A stretch of DNA of 64,000 nt. It comes from Xanthomonas rydalmerensis (GTDB lineage: Bacteria; Pseudomonadota; Gammaproteobacteria; Xanthomonadales; Xanthomonadaceae). The notes below the pieces were generated by a model. It searched no databases, was not told the origin of the DNA, and saw only the letters and a list, made by a program, of their open reading frames with translations. Both the position numbers and the translations under genes were made by a program. Position 1 is the first letter of the stretch; every line of letters starts with the position of its first letter. The stretch lies in contig NZ_CP126170.1 of the NCBI RefSeq assembly GCF_033170385.1, forward strand, positions 582,001-646,000, in the 5' to 3' direction. Shown one piece after another: positions 34,744 through 42,039 of the stretch.

Positions 34744-36114
34744 TTACCCCGCGTAACGCGCCTTGAGCATGGCGTAGGCCGAGCGCAGCGCCAGCGCTTC
34801 GCCGCCGGCGGGGCGGCCGGGGCGGTCGCTGTCGTTCCAGGCGTACACGTCCAGGTGCGCCCACGCCTGCCGTGCCGGTACGAAGCGCTCCAGGTACAGG
34901 GCGGCGGTGACCGCGCCGGCCATGCGCGAGCCGGCATTGGCCAGGTCGGCGACCGAACTGGTGAGGTAGCGCAGGTAAGGACGCCACAGCGGCATGCGCC
35001 AGACCGGGTCGCGGGTGCGCTCGCCGGCGGCGATCCAGGCCTGCGCCAGCGTGTCGTCGTTGCTGAACAGCGCCGGCAGGTCCGGGCCCAGGGCGATGCG
35101 CGCGGCGCCGGTTAACGTTGCGAAATCCAGGATCGCGTCGGGGCGCTGCTCGCTGGCATAGGCCAGCGCATCGCACAGCACCAGGCGGCCTTCGGCGTCG
35201 GTGTTGTCGATCTCCACGCTGGTGCCCTGGCGGGTGGCGATGACCTCGCCGGGGCGGAACGCGTTCGGGCCGACCGCGTTCTCCACCGACGGCAGCAGCA
35301 CGGTCAGCCGCAGCGGCAGGCGCTGCGCCATCACCAGCCCGGCCAGCGCCAGCGCGTGCGCGGCGCCGCCCATGTCCTTCTTCATGTTGCGCATGCCGTC
35401 GGCCGGCTTCAGGTCCAGGCCGCCGGTGTCGAAGCACACGCCCTTGCCGACCAGCGCCACGTGCGGATGCGCTTCTTCGCCCCAGCGCAGCACCAGCAGC
35501 CGCGGCGCGCGGTGCGAGGCGCGGCCGACCGCGTGGATCGCCGGGAAGTTCTGCTCCAGCAGCGCATCGCCGACGATGCTCTCGAACTGCGCGCCGTGTT
35601 CCTGCGCGATCGCGCGCGCGGCCTCTTCCAGTTGCTCCGGCCCCATGTGCTCGGTCGGCGTGTTGACCCAGTCGCGCACGCGCAGGCTGGCGGCGATCAG
35701 GTCGCGCACTTCCGCCTGCGGCGTGGCCAACAACTGCGCCGGCAGTCGCGGCGGTTGCTTGTAGCGGGCGAAGCGGTAGCTGCCCAGGCCCCAGCCCAGG
35801 TGCAGCGCCGCCAGCGCATCGGTGTCCAGCGCAGTCTCCAACCGCCAGGTACTGCCGGCCGGCAACGCGAACGGCGCATGCGCATAGGCATAGGCATCGC
35901 CGCGATCGCCGACGCCCAGCACCGCAGCGGCTACGCCGTCGGCGCCCGGCAGCAGCAACACGCTGCCCGGTGTGGCCATGAATTGCTGGGTGTCCATCCA
36001 CGCCACGCAGGCCGGCGATTGTGCCGCGCGCCATTCGGCCAGGTGTTCGCGGTCGAGCACGTACAGCGGCAGCGCGTGGGAAGAGGCGTCGGTGAAGCCG
36101 GTCGGCAGGGACAT
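34744..36114 (-). CDS. Leucyl aminopeptidase family protein (M17)
   Basis: 456 residues from ATG 36114, with AAGGAT upstream. The catalytic M17 domain is complete: VALVGKGVCFDTGGLDLKP (metal-binding Lys and Asp), MKKDMGGAAHALALAG, and the family signature EIDNTDAEGRLVLCDALAYA with its Asp and Glu metal ligands and the catalytic Arg. The N-terminal domain is short and diverged. Such enzymes are hexameric, cytoplasmic, two-metal aminopeptidases that trim N-terminal residues from peptides. It differs from the PepA DNA-binding paralogue, whose larger N-domain is absent. A HAD gene lies 51 bases upstream on the same strand. Confidence 0.92.
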   Translation of the reverse strand: MSLPTGFTDASSHALPLYVLDREHLAEWRAAQSPACVAWMDTQQFMATPGSVLLLPGADGVAAAVLGVGDRGDAYAYAHAPFALPAGSTWRLETALDTDALAALHLGWGLGSYRFARYKQPPRLPAQLLATPQAEVRDLIAASLRVRDWVNTPTEHMGPEQLEEAARAIAQEHGAQFESIVGDALLEQNFPAIHAVGRASHRAPRLLVLRWGEEAHPHVALVGKGVCFDTGGLDLKPADGMRNMKKDMGGAAHALALAGLVMAQRLPLRLTVLLPSVENAVGPNAFRPGEVIATRQGTSVEIDNTDAEGRLVLCDALAYASEQRPDAILDFATLTGAARIALGPDLPALFSNDDTLAQAWIAAGERTRDPVWRMPLWRPYLRYLTSSVADLANAGSRMAGAVTAALYLERFVPARQAWAHLDVYAWNDSDRPGRPAGGEALALRSAYAMLKARYAG

Positions 36115-36164
36115 CAGCGGATCCTTGGAAGAGGGGAGGTGGCCGGTGGGCCAGTACGCGCGGG

Positions 36165-36878
36165 TCAGGCGCGCGCGACGGCCGGCTGGGTCGCGTCCAG
36201 CCAGTCGGCCAGGCCGGTGAGGGTGTCGAAGTGCAGGTCGGGCGGGATCGGCGGATGCCAGGCCTGCGCCTCGCGGTTGATCCAGCAACCGCGCAGGCCG
36301 GCCTGCATCGCACCGACTACGTCGATCTCGATGTGGTCGCCCACGTGCAGCACCTGCGCGCAGGGCAGGCCCAGGCGCGCGCAGGCGGCGTGGAAGATGC
36401 CTGGGTCGGGCTTGGCCGCGCCGTGCTCGCGGGCACTGAGCTGGAAGGCGAAATGCCGGTCCAGGCCGATCGTGGCCAGGTCGGCATTGCCGTTGCTCAG
36501 CGCCACCACCGGCACGCGCGCGGCGATGCGCTCCAGCGCGGCGATGCTGTCCGGATAGCACTCCACCTGGTTGCGCGCGGCATGGAACACCGCGTATGCC
36601 GGTTCCAGCAAGGCCGGGTCGGCCCCGCTCTCGTGCAGCGCGCGGCGCAGGGTAAGCCGGCGCAGTTCGCTGAGGTCGTGGTGCAGGTGCGGATGCGCGG
36701 CGAACACCTCTTCGCGCAACTGCCGCATCGCCGCGACCGGGAAGCGCGCGGCGGTGGCCGGACTATGCTGCAGCAGCCAATCGTGCAGCACCTGTTCGAT
36801 GCGCGCGCCGATCGGCGCGAACGGCCACAGCGTGTCGTCCAGATCCAGCGTGATCGCGCGGACGGGGAAGGAGGGCAT
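36165..36878 (-). CDS. HAD-IA hydrolase (YigB-like)
   Basis: 237 residues from ATG 36878; an in-frame GTG at 36887 would add three. All four HAD motifs are visible: ITLDLDDTLWPF, VVALSNGNADL, AREHGAAKPDPGIF and VLHVGDHIEIDVVGAMQAG. The DLDDTLWP nucleophile loop and the helical cap resemble YigB-type phosphatases that act on FMN or the riboflavin precursor, but substrate cannot be fixed by sequence. It is immediately upstream of the aminopeptidase gene and may share its transcript. Confidence 0.87.
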   Translation of the reverse strand: MPSFPVRAITLDLDDTLWPFAPIGARIEQVLHDWLLQHSPATAARFPVAAMRQLREEVFAAHPHLHHDLSELRRLTLRRALHESGADPALLEPAYAVFHAARNQVECYPDSIAALERIAARVPVVALSNGNADLATIGLDRHFAFQLSAREHGAAKPDPGIFHAACARLGLPCAQVLHVGDHIEIDVVGAMQAGLRGCWINREAQAWHPPIPPDLHFDTLTGLADWLDATQPAVARA

Positions 36879-36988
36879 GGAAGTCACCGGCGCATTTTAC
36901 GCCAAGCGCTGATACCCCTGCGCCCCACGCCCGGTAGACAGCACGCGCGCTTGCGCTAATCCCCAATCCCGACTTCCCAATCCCCGCC

Positions 36989-38101
36989 TCACTCCAGCAA
37001 CCGCGCCCAGCGCTGCATGCCCTCCACCCGCGCCAGCACCATCTTGATGCACACCAGCAGCGGCACCGCCAGCAGCAGGCCGATCATGCCCCACAGCCAG
37101 CCGAACAGCATCAGCGCCAGGATCAGCATCAGCGGCGAGATCGCCATGCGCCGGCCGAGCACGATCGGCGTCACCACCTGGCCTTCCAGGGTGTGCAGGC
37201 CCAGGTACAGGATCGCCGGCAGCGACGCGCTCAGCGGATCGCGGAAGGCGACGAAGCCCATCAGCAGCATCAGTATCGCGCCGATCAGCGGCCCCACGTA
37301 TGGCGCGAAGTTCAGCAGCGCCACCACCGTGCCCCACAGCAGCGCTTCCTGCGGCGCGATGCCCAGCAGGATCAGGATGCCGGCGAAGACCAGGCCGACC
37401 AGCGTATTGATCACGGTGATGGTCAGCACGTAGCGCGAGACCTCGCGTTCGATCGAGCGCAGGATCTCGGTGGTGAACTTCTGTTGCTGGCGACTGGGCA
37501 GCAAGGCGATCGCGTGGCGTTGCAGGTTCTCGCCGAACACCATGAAGAAGAACGTCAGCAGCACCACCGCCAGCGCCGAGGCGGCCAGCCGCGGGGTTCG
37601 CACCAGCGCCTTGTAGGGGTCGTCCATCTGCGTGCGGATCACCTGCACGCGGCGCCCGCTCTCGCCGCCGGCGGCGCGGGCGAAGTTCTCCGCGGCCTGG
37701 TTGGCCTGCTGCATCGGCTTGGTCAGGTCGCGCACCTGGGTGGCGAGGTGGCGCAGCTGCGCCGGCGCCTGCTGCGCCCACTCGGCGGCGGGCCCGGCCA
37801 GTTGCACGGTCAGTGTCGTCGCCACCGCCATGCCCGACAGCAGCACCAGCAGCGCGGCCAGGAAGCGCGGCAGATACAGCCGTTGCAGCACGCGCAGGAT
37901 CGGATTGCCGACCAGGGCGAAGAAGGCGGAGAGCAGAATTGGCAGGATCACGTCCTGCGCCGCCCACAGCGTGTAGCAGACCGCCAGCGTGGCCAGCACC
38001 ACCAGCGAGACCGGTCCGCGCGGGCGCGGGGCGGGCGGTGGCGGCAGGGCGCCATGCGGCGCGTCGTCGGCGACGGCCGCGGGATCGGGAACTGTACTCA
38101 T
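36989..38101 (-). CDS. AI-2E family permease (PerM/YdiK type)
   Basis: 370 residues from ATG 38101. After a Pro-rich cytoplasmic N-terminus there are about eight membrane segments: two early (VSLVVLATLAVCYTLWAA, VILPILLSAFFALVG), a long soluble stretch (about 130-210), and the C-terminal bundle with TVINTLVGLVFAGILILLGI and LLNFAPYVGPLIGAILMLLMGF, the hallmark of this family. Members export small molecules or ions (AI-2 in one case, Na+/H+ in others), so the substrate is open. The upstream gene order is divergent-free; the preceding 170 bases hold no gene. Confidence 0.9.
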   Translation of the reverse strand: MSTVPDPAAVADDAPHGALPPPPAPRPRGPVSLVVLATLAVCYTLWAAQDVILPILLSAFFALVGNPILRVLQRLYLPRFLAALLVLLSGMAVATTLTVQLAGPAAEWAQQAPAQLRHLATQVRDLTKPMQQANQAAENFARAAGGESGRRVQVIRTQMDDPYKALVRTPRLAASALAVVLLTFFFMVFGENLQRHAIALLPSRQQQKFTTEILRSIEREVSRYVLTITVINTLVGLVFAGILILLGIAPQEALLWGTVVALLNFAPYVGPLIGAILMLLMGFVAFRDPLSASLPAILYLGLHTLEGQVVTPIVLGRRMAISPLMLILALMLFGWLWGMIGLLLAVPLLVCIKMVLARVEGMQRWARLLE

Positions 38102-38275
38102 CGGACCTGCGATGCAGTGGCCTCGGCGCGCGCTGCAGGGCACGCGCCGAACGGCGTCGAAAAGGAAACGAAGTGTAGGCCGGATCGTGGCCGGCGCGAT
38201 ATCAAGGCCGCGTGGCCGCCGCGTGCGTGCGGCGTGGCGGCCGAATGCCATCACCCGCGCGCATCCGCGGGAAAC

Positions 38276-38770
38276 TCAGGGCCGGCCCTGACGCTCGGAC
38301 AGATCGGTGGCCGCTTCGGCGGCGGCGGGCTGCCCGGGGCGCGAGGCCATCGGCGGCCGCGGCGGCTGCGGGCGGGCAGCGGGCGGGGGAACGGGTGCTG
38401 CGGGGGGCGGTGCCTGGGTGGCGGCGTCCACGGCCGCGTCCTGCGCGGTGTCTGCGGCCTCCTCGGCATCGTCGGAGGCGCGTTCGGCGTTATCCGATGC
38501 GCTCTTGGCCGTCGTCGCATTGATCAGGCTGGAGACGGCGCTGAGCATCTGCAGCCAGCGTGCGCCGCCGAGCTTGCCGACCACGGCGGCCGGTTCGGCG
38601 CGCCCGACCAGGAAGCCGGTGCCCAGACCGACGATCACGATCCGCCACGGCGTCCAGCCTTCGCGCCAGACCTGCTGGAGGGTCGCCCAATGCGTGCGCA
38701 CCTGCTCCTGGCGTCCTTCCAACACCGATTCGGCGCGGGCGATGCGGTGCTGCAATTGCCGCAGGGTCAT
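38276..38770 (-). CDS. Small membrane-associated protein with Ala/Pro-rich tail (YqjK-position)
   Basis: 164 residues from ATG 38770, which overlaps the stop of the upstream YqjE-like gene (ATGA). The N-terminal half is helical (LRQLQHRIARAESVLEGRQEQ) with one short hydrophobic segment (WRIVIVGLGTGFLVG). The second half is low-complexity: an Ala/Asp/Glu helix (SDNAERASDDAEEAADTAQ) and then a Pro/Ala-rich stretch. Its place as third gene after YqjD- and YqjE-like proteins corresponds to yqjK of enterobacteria, though sequence similarity is weak. Function unknown, probably envelope-associated. Confidence 0.75.
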   Translation of the reverse strand: MTLRQLQHRIARAESVLEGRQEQVRTHWATLQQVWREGWTPWRIVIVGLGTGFLVGRAEPAAVVGKLGGARWLQMLSAVSSLINATTAKSASDNAERASDDAEEAADTAQDAAVDAATQAPPPAAPVPPPAARPQPPRPPMASRPGQPAAAEAATDLSERQGRP

Positions 38771-39243
38771 GACCTGGCCTCGCGCTTGGCGACATCCTCG
38801 TCGCCGTCCTCGTCGTCGCCGCCGATGCCCAGCTTGGCCAGCTGGCGGCGGGTGGCGTCGAGCTTGCTCATGTCGAAGTAGCGCAGCGCCTGCCACGCAC
38901 CGAGCGCGGTGACCACCAGGCTGAAGGCGGCGGTCGCCGAGATCGACGCCAGCCACGACCAGCCCATGCGCTGCAGCAGGGCGATCATCGCGCCCATCAG
39001 CAACATCCACGCCGAGGCGCCGAACGCCACCGACACGGTCAGCCACACCAGCGCCCGCGCCAGTGCGGCGCGGGCCAGGGCCAGATCCGCGGCCACCAGC
39101 TTGCGCAACGCGCGGCCGGTGTCCAGGGTGGCGTTGAGTCCTTCGCGCCCGGCGGCGCCGAACGCGCGGAAGGATTCCTCCAACGACGGTGCCGCCGCGG
39201 CGTCTGCCGCGGCGCCGTCGGCGCGGGCCTGCTCTTCGCTCAC
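38767..39243 (-). CDS. YqjE/phage-holin-superfamily membrane protein
   Basis: 158 residues from a GTG at 39243; no better in-frame start is available before the conserved region. After an amphipathic stretch (ALRKLVAADLALARAALARAL) come two membrane helices, VWLTVSVAFGASAWMLLMGA and LASISATAAFSLVVTALGAW, then a charged tail ending in DDEDGDEDVAKREA. This is the layout of YqjE-like proteins that lie beside ElaB/YqjD. The product is likely an inner-membrane protein linked to ribosome or stress physiology; the precise role is unknown. It overlaps the following gene by four bases. Confidence 0.8.
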   Translation of the reverse strand: MSEEQARADGAAADAAAAPSLEESFRAFGAAGREGLNATLDTGRALRKLVAADLALARAALARALVWLTVSVAFGASAWMLLMGAMIALLQRMGWSWLASISATAAFSLVVTALGAWQALRYFDMSKLDATRRQLAKLGIGGDDEDGDEDVAKREARS

Positions 39244-39250
39244 GCGCGGC

Positions 39251-39622
39251 TTACTTGTCGCCGCCGCTGCGCGCCAGCTTGGCGATGATCCAGCCGGTGG
39301 CGAAGGCCACGCCGAACGAGGCCAGCGGGCGCTCGCGGATCAACTCGGCGGCGCTGTCGATCAGGTCGCGGCCCTTGTCCAGCAGCACGTCCACCTGCTC
39401 CTTCGCCGCCGCGCCGCCGAACTCGGCGGCCGCCAGCCCGGACAGGGCGCTGTCGGACAGCTCGGCCTTGACGTTGGCCTTGCCCAGTTTCAGTTCCTCG
39501 CCGGCGGCACCGGCAGCGCCCTTGATCGCCTCGCCGGCGTAGCTGGCCGCGGACTTCAGGTGCGAACCGGCTTCGCTCAGGTTGTCCTTGAGGTTCTCGG
39601 TGTTGGTCGGGCTGGCATTCAT
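39251..39622 (-). CDS. YqjD/ElaB-like (DUF883) protein
   Basis: 123 residues. Two candidate ATGs are six bases apart; the inner one (39622) has GAGGAG at the right distance. The protein is a long amphipathic helix (NLKDNLSEAGSHLKSAASYAGEAIKG) followed by ELIRERPLASFGVAFATGWIIAKLARSG, the C-terminal single membrane anchor with the RERP motif typical of the ElaB/YqjD family. Enterobacterial members are inner-membrane, stationary-phase proteins that bind ribosomes. It heads the three-gene operon. Confidence 0.87.
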   Translation of the reverse strand: MNASPTNTENLKDNLSEAGSHLKSAASYAGEAIKGAAGAAGEELKLGKANVKAELSDSALSGLAAAEFGGAAAKEQVDVLLDKGRDLIDSAAELIRERPLASFGVAFATGWIIAKLARSGGDK

Positions 39623-39869
39623 GGGCATGTCTCCTCTGGGGTTTGGGGGCCTGCCGTCCGCCAATGCGGACGCTGCGCAGAACGGGGGCGACACAAATAC
39701 CATCGGCGGGGTGTACGGGGTGTTAGCTCGCCGCCGCAGGCGATGCGCCATAGTGTCGGCGCTCGCCGGCGAGCGGCCAAGAGCGGCCAGCAAAACGACT
39801 GCGCGGCCACCAGACGGGCAACTGCTCGCCACGTTTTGTTGGCCACCCTAATGTCCCGGAGGAATCGCG

Positions 39870-40097
39870 ATGCACGCCTACGGCAATCGGAGCGGCCACG
39901 CGGGAGTGGTCGCCTACGACAGCGGTCCGGACTGGATCGTGCTGCGCTTCGCCGACAGCGCCACCTACCGCTACGACGGCCATCATCCCGGCCTGCTCCA
40001 CGTCGTGGAGATGCAGCGCCTGGCCGCGGCCGGGCGCGGTCTTACCACCTATCTCAACCAGCACGTGCGCGACGACTACGCCGCGCGCCTGGCCTGA
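39870..40097 (+). CDS. KTSC-like small protein
   Basis: 75 residues, GGAGG at 39858-39862 before ATG 39870. The core VAYDSGPDWIVLRFADSATY followed by RYDGHHPGLLHVVEMQRLA and GRGLTTYLNQHVRDDY follows the KTSC domain pattern (small beta-sheet with a conserved C-terminal helix), whose function is unknown. No signal or membrane segment. It faces the convergent protease gene 10 bases away, and its upstream region of 240 bases is shared with the divergent YqjD-like operon. Confidence 0.75.
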   Translation: MHAYGNRSGHAGVVAYDSGPDWIVLRFADSATYRYDGHHPGLLHVVEMQRLAAAGRGLTTYLNQHVRDDYAARLA

Positions 40098-40107
40098 GCG
40101 CCGCGGC

Positions 40108-41544
40108 TCACTGCATGACCAGGTCGGCCTGCGCGCCGCCGCGCACCACGCGCAGCACCAGCTGTGCCGGCTTGCGCGCGAAGTTGGCGCGGTAGCTGGC
40201 CAGGTCGGCGAACTCGCCGACCGAGGCGGCCACCACGATGTCGCCGCCGGCCAGGCCGTTGCGCGCCGCGCGGCTGCCGCGCGCCACGTTGCCGATCAGC
40301 ACGCCGGAAATGCCGGACTGGCGCAGCGATTCAGGCAGGTCGGTGAAGGTGGCGCCGCTCAGCCGCGGATCCAGCGACTCGCCGCTGATCGCGCGCGGCT
40401 GTTCCTTGAGCGTGGCCTTGAGCTGCAGCGGCTTGCCGTCGCGGCGCACGTCCAGGGTCACGGTGCTGCCGACCGGCTGCAAGCCCTCGTAGTTGTGCAG
40501 CGCCTCGGCGCTGTCCAGGCGCTCGCCGTTGGCGCCGGTGATCACATCGCCCGGCTGCAGCCCGGCGGCGGCGGCCGCCGACCCGGCCAGCACCCGCGTC
40601 ACCAGCGCGCCGCGCGGTGCCGACAGGCCCAGGCCTTGCGCCATCTGCGTGGTCAGGTTCTGCGTCTCGATGCCGAAGGTGCCGCGGATCATCACCCCGT
40701 TGTTCTTGATCAACTGGTCGACCACCGCGCGCGCCAGGTTCGACGGGATCGCCAGGCCCAGGCCGATGTTGCCGGCCATGCTGCCCTGCGGGTTGAAGCT
40801 GGCGGTGTTGATGCCGACCAGTTCGCCGCGCAGGTCCACCAGCGCGCCGCCGGAGTTGCCCGGGTTGATCGAGGCGTCGGTCTGGATGAAGTTCTGGTAG
40901 CCCAGGCCGCGGATGCCGTTGCGGCCCATCGCCGAGACGATGCCGGAGGTGACGGTCTGGGTGAAGCCGAACGGGTTGCCGATGGCGGCGACGAAATCGC
41001 CCACGCGCAGCTTGTCGCTGTCGCCCAGGCGGATCTCGGTGAGGTTGTCGGCCTTGATCCGGATCAGCGCGATGTCGGTGTCCGCGTCCGAGCCCATGAA
41101 CTCGGCCTTGAAGCTGCGCCCGTCGGCCAGGGTCACCTGCACGTCGTCGGCGTTCTCCACCACGTGGTGGTTGGTCAGCACGTAGCCGTTCTTCGCATCG
41201 ATGATCACGCCCGAGCCCAGCGACTCGTTGATGCGCTCCTGCGGGATGTCCGGGAACAGGCGGCGCAGGATCGGATCGTTGAAGAACGGATTGCGGACCC
41301 GCACGACCTGTTTGGTGTTGATGCTCACCACCGCGGGCATCACCTTCTGCAGCATCGGCGCCAGCGAAGGCAGCGGCTCGCCGGCCACCGCCGACGGCAG
41401 GCGCGCGGCCCCGGACAGCGGCGGCGCCGCCGCGACCGGCGCGGCCTCGGCGCGGTTGTCCAGTTGCGCATTGATCGCGGTGGCGGCGAAACCGCCGAAG
41501 GCAGCGGCGGCGGTCAGGGTCAGCAGCGTAGGCAGCGGTCGCAT
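40108..41544 (-). CDS. Periplasmic Deg-family serine endoprotease (DegQ/DegP type)
   Basis: 478 residues from ATG 41544. An uncleaved or weak signal anchor (LPTLLTLTAAAAFGGFAATAI) leads to the trypsin-like domain with the full triad: His127 (VLTNHHVVENADD), Asp157 (DADTDIALI) and Ser231 (DASINPGNSGGALVD). Two PDZ domains follow (about 285-370 and 395-478). These proteases degrade or refold damaged envelope proteins and form cage-like oligomers. The LA loop (PFFNDPILRRLFPDIPQERI) is short, closer to DegQ than DegP. A 495-base upstream region is shared with nrdJ on the other strand. Confidence 0.93.
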   Translation of the reverse strand: MRPLPTLLTLTAAAAFGGFAATAINAQLDNRAEAAPVAAAPPLSGAARLPSAVAGEPLPSLAPMLQKVMPAVVSINTKQVVRVRNPFFNDPILRRLFPDIPQERINESLGSGVIIDAKNGYVLTNHHVVENADDVQVTLADGRSFKAEFMGSDADTDIALIRIKADNLTEIRLGDSDKLRVGDFVAAIGNPFGFTQTVTSGIVSAMGRNGIRGLGYQNFIQTDASINPGNSGGALVDLRGELVGINTASFNPQGSMAGNIGLGLAIPSNLARAVVDQLIKNNGVMIRGTFGIETQNLTTQMAQGLGLSAPRGALVTRVLAGSAAAAAGLQPGDVITGANGERLDSAEALHNYEGLQPVGSTVTLDVRRDGKPLQLKATLKEQPRAISGESLDPRLSGATFTDLPESLRQSGISGVLIGNVARGSRAARNGLAGGDIVVAASVGEFADLASYRANFARKPAQLVLRVVRGGAQADLVMQ

Positions 41545-41768
41545 GGGTGGGTTTTCCGGGGAACGCGGGAGACGTGGGGCCAGATGGGCGCGCGTGCGCG
41601 TAAATCAAGATGAACGCGCGGCGTTTAACCGCCAGTGAAAGCGCACCAGCGCGGTCCGCGCAAGGCCAGGCCGGCGCTCCGCGTGCACAGCAACTTGACG
41701 GCATGTGATCGGCGCGCGACGACGTTGACAGTCGGCCTGCCCGGGGTTAGCGTTCACGCGTGCAATAG

Positions 41769-41815
41769 CCACTACATGTAGCGGTATCGCGTCGATACGG
41801 CACTAGACGTAGGGT
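41769..41815 (+). promoter_or_regulatory. Tandem NrdR-box-like operators upstream of nrdJ
   Basis: CCACTACATGTAGCGG (41769-41784) and GCACTAGACGTAGGGT (41800-41815) each match about 11 of 16 positions of the palindromic NrdR-box consensus (acaCwAtATaTwGtgt), and their starts are 31 bp apart, the three-turn spacing known for paired NrdR boxes. A TTGACA at 41725-41730 lies just upstream as a possible -35. NrdR is the ATP/dATP-sensing repressor of ribonucleotide reductase genes, and the next gene is nrdJ. Confidence 0.7.
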
Positions 41816-42039
41816 TTTCTTCACCAGGATTTCACATCCGGGGGCGCGCTCGGCGGTGCATGACGGGACGGTGACAGGGAGGGTCGCGGATTCGGGGAAT
41901 TTCGATCGGTCGAGGGCAGCCGCCGCGTGCGCTGCCGCGGCCGTCTCTGCCGTGCAGCGCAAGTGCGATATAGACAAGACACACGGCGGATGACCATCCA
42001 TCCGCCCCATCGGGACAGGTTCGAGGAGAACACAGCAGA
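41816..42039 (+). other. Leader region of nrdJ
   Basis: About 220 untranslated bases between the NrdR-like boxes and the start codon. It contains a hairpin GGCGGATG / CATCCGCC at 41984-42005 just before the ribosome site. I looked for a cobalamin riboswitch because nrdJ is B12-dependent but saw no B12-box. Confidence 0.45.

Noticed and set aside
41816-42039. Cobalamin riboswitch in the nrdJ leader
   Set aside because: No B12-box and no recognisable conserved core; only a simple hairpin near the ribosome site.
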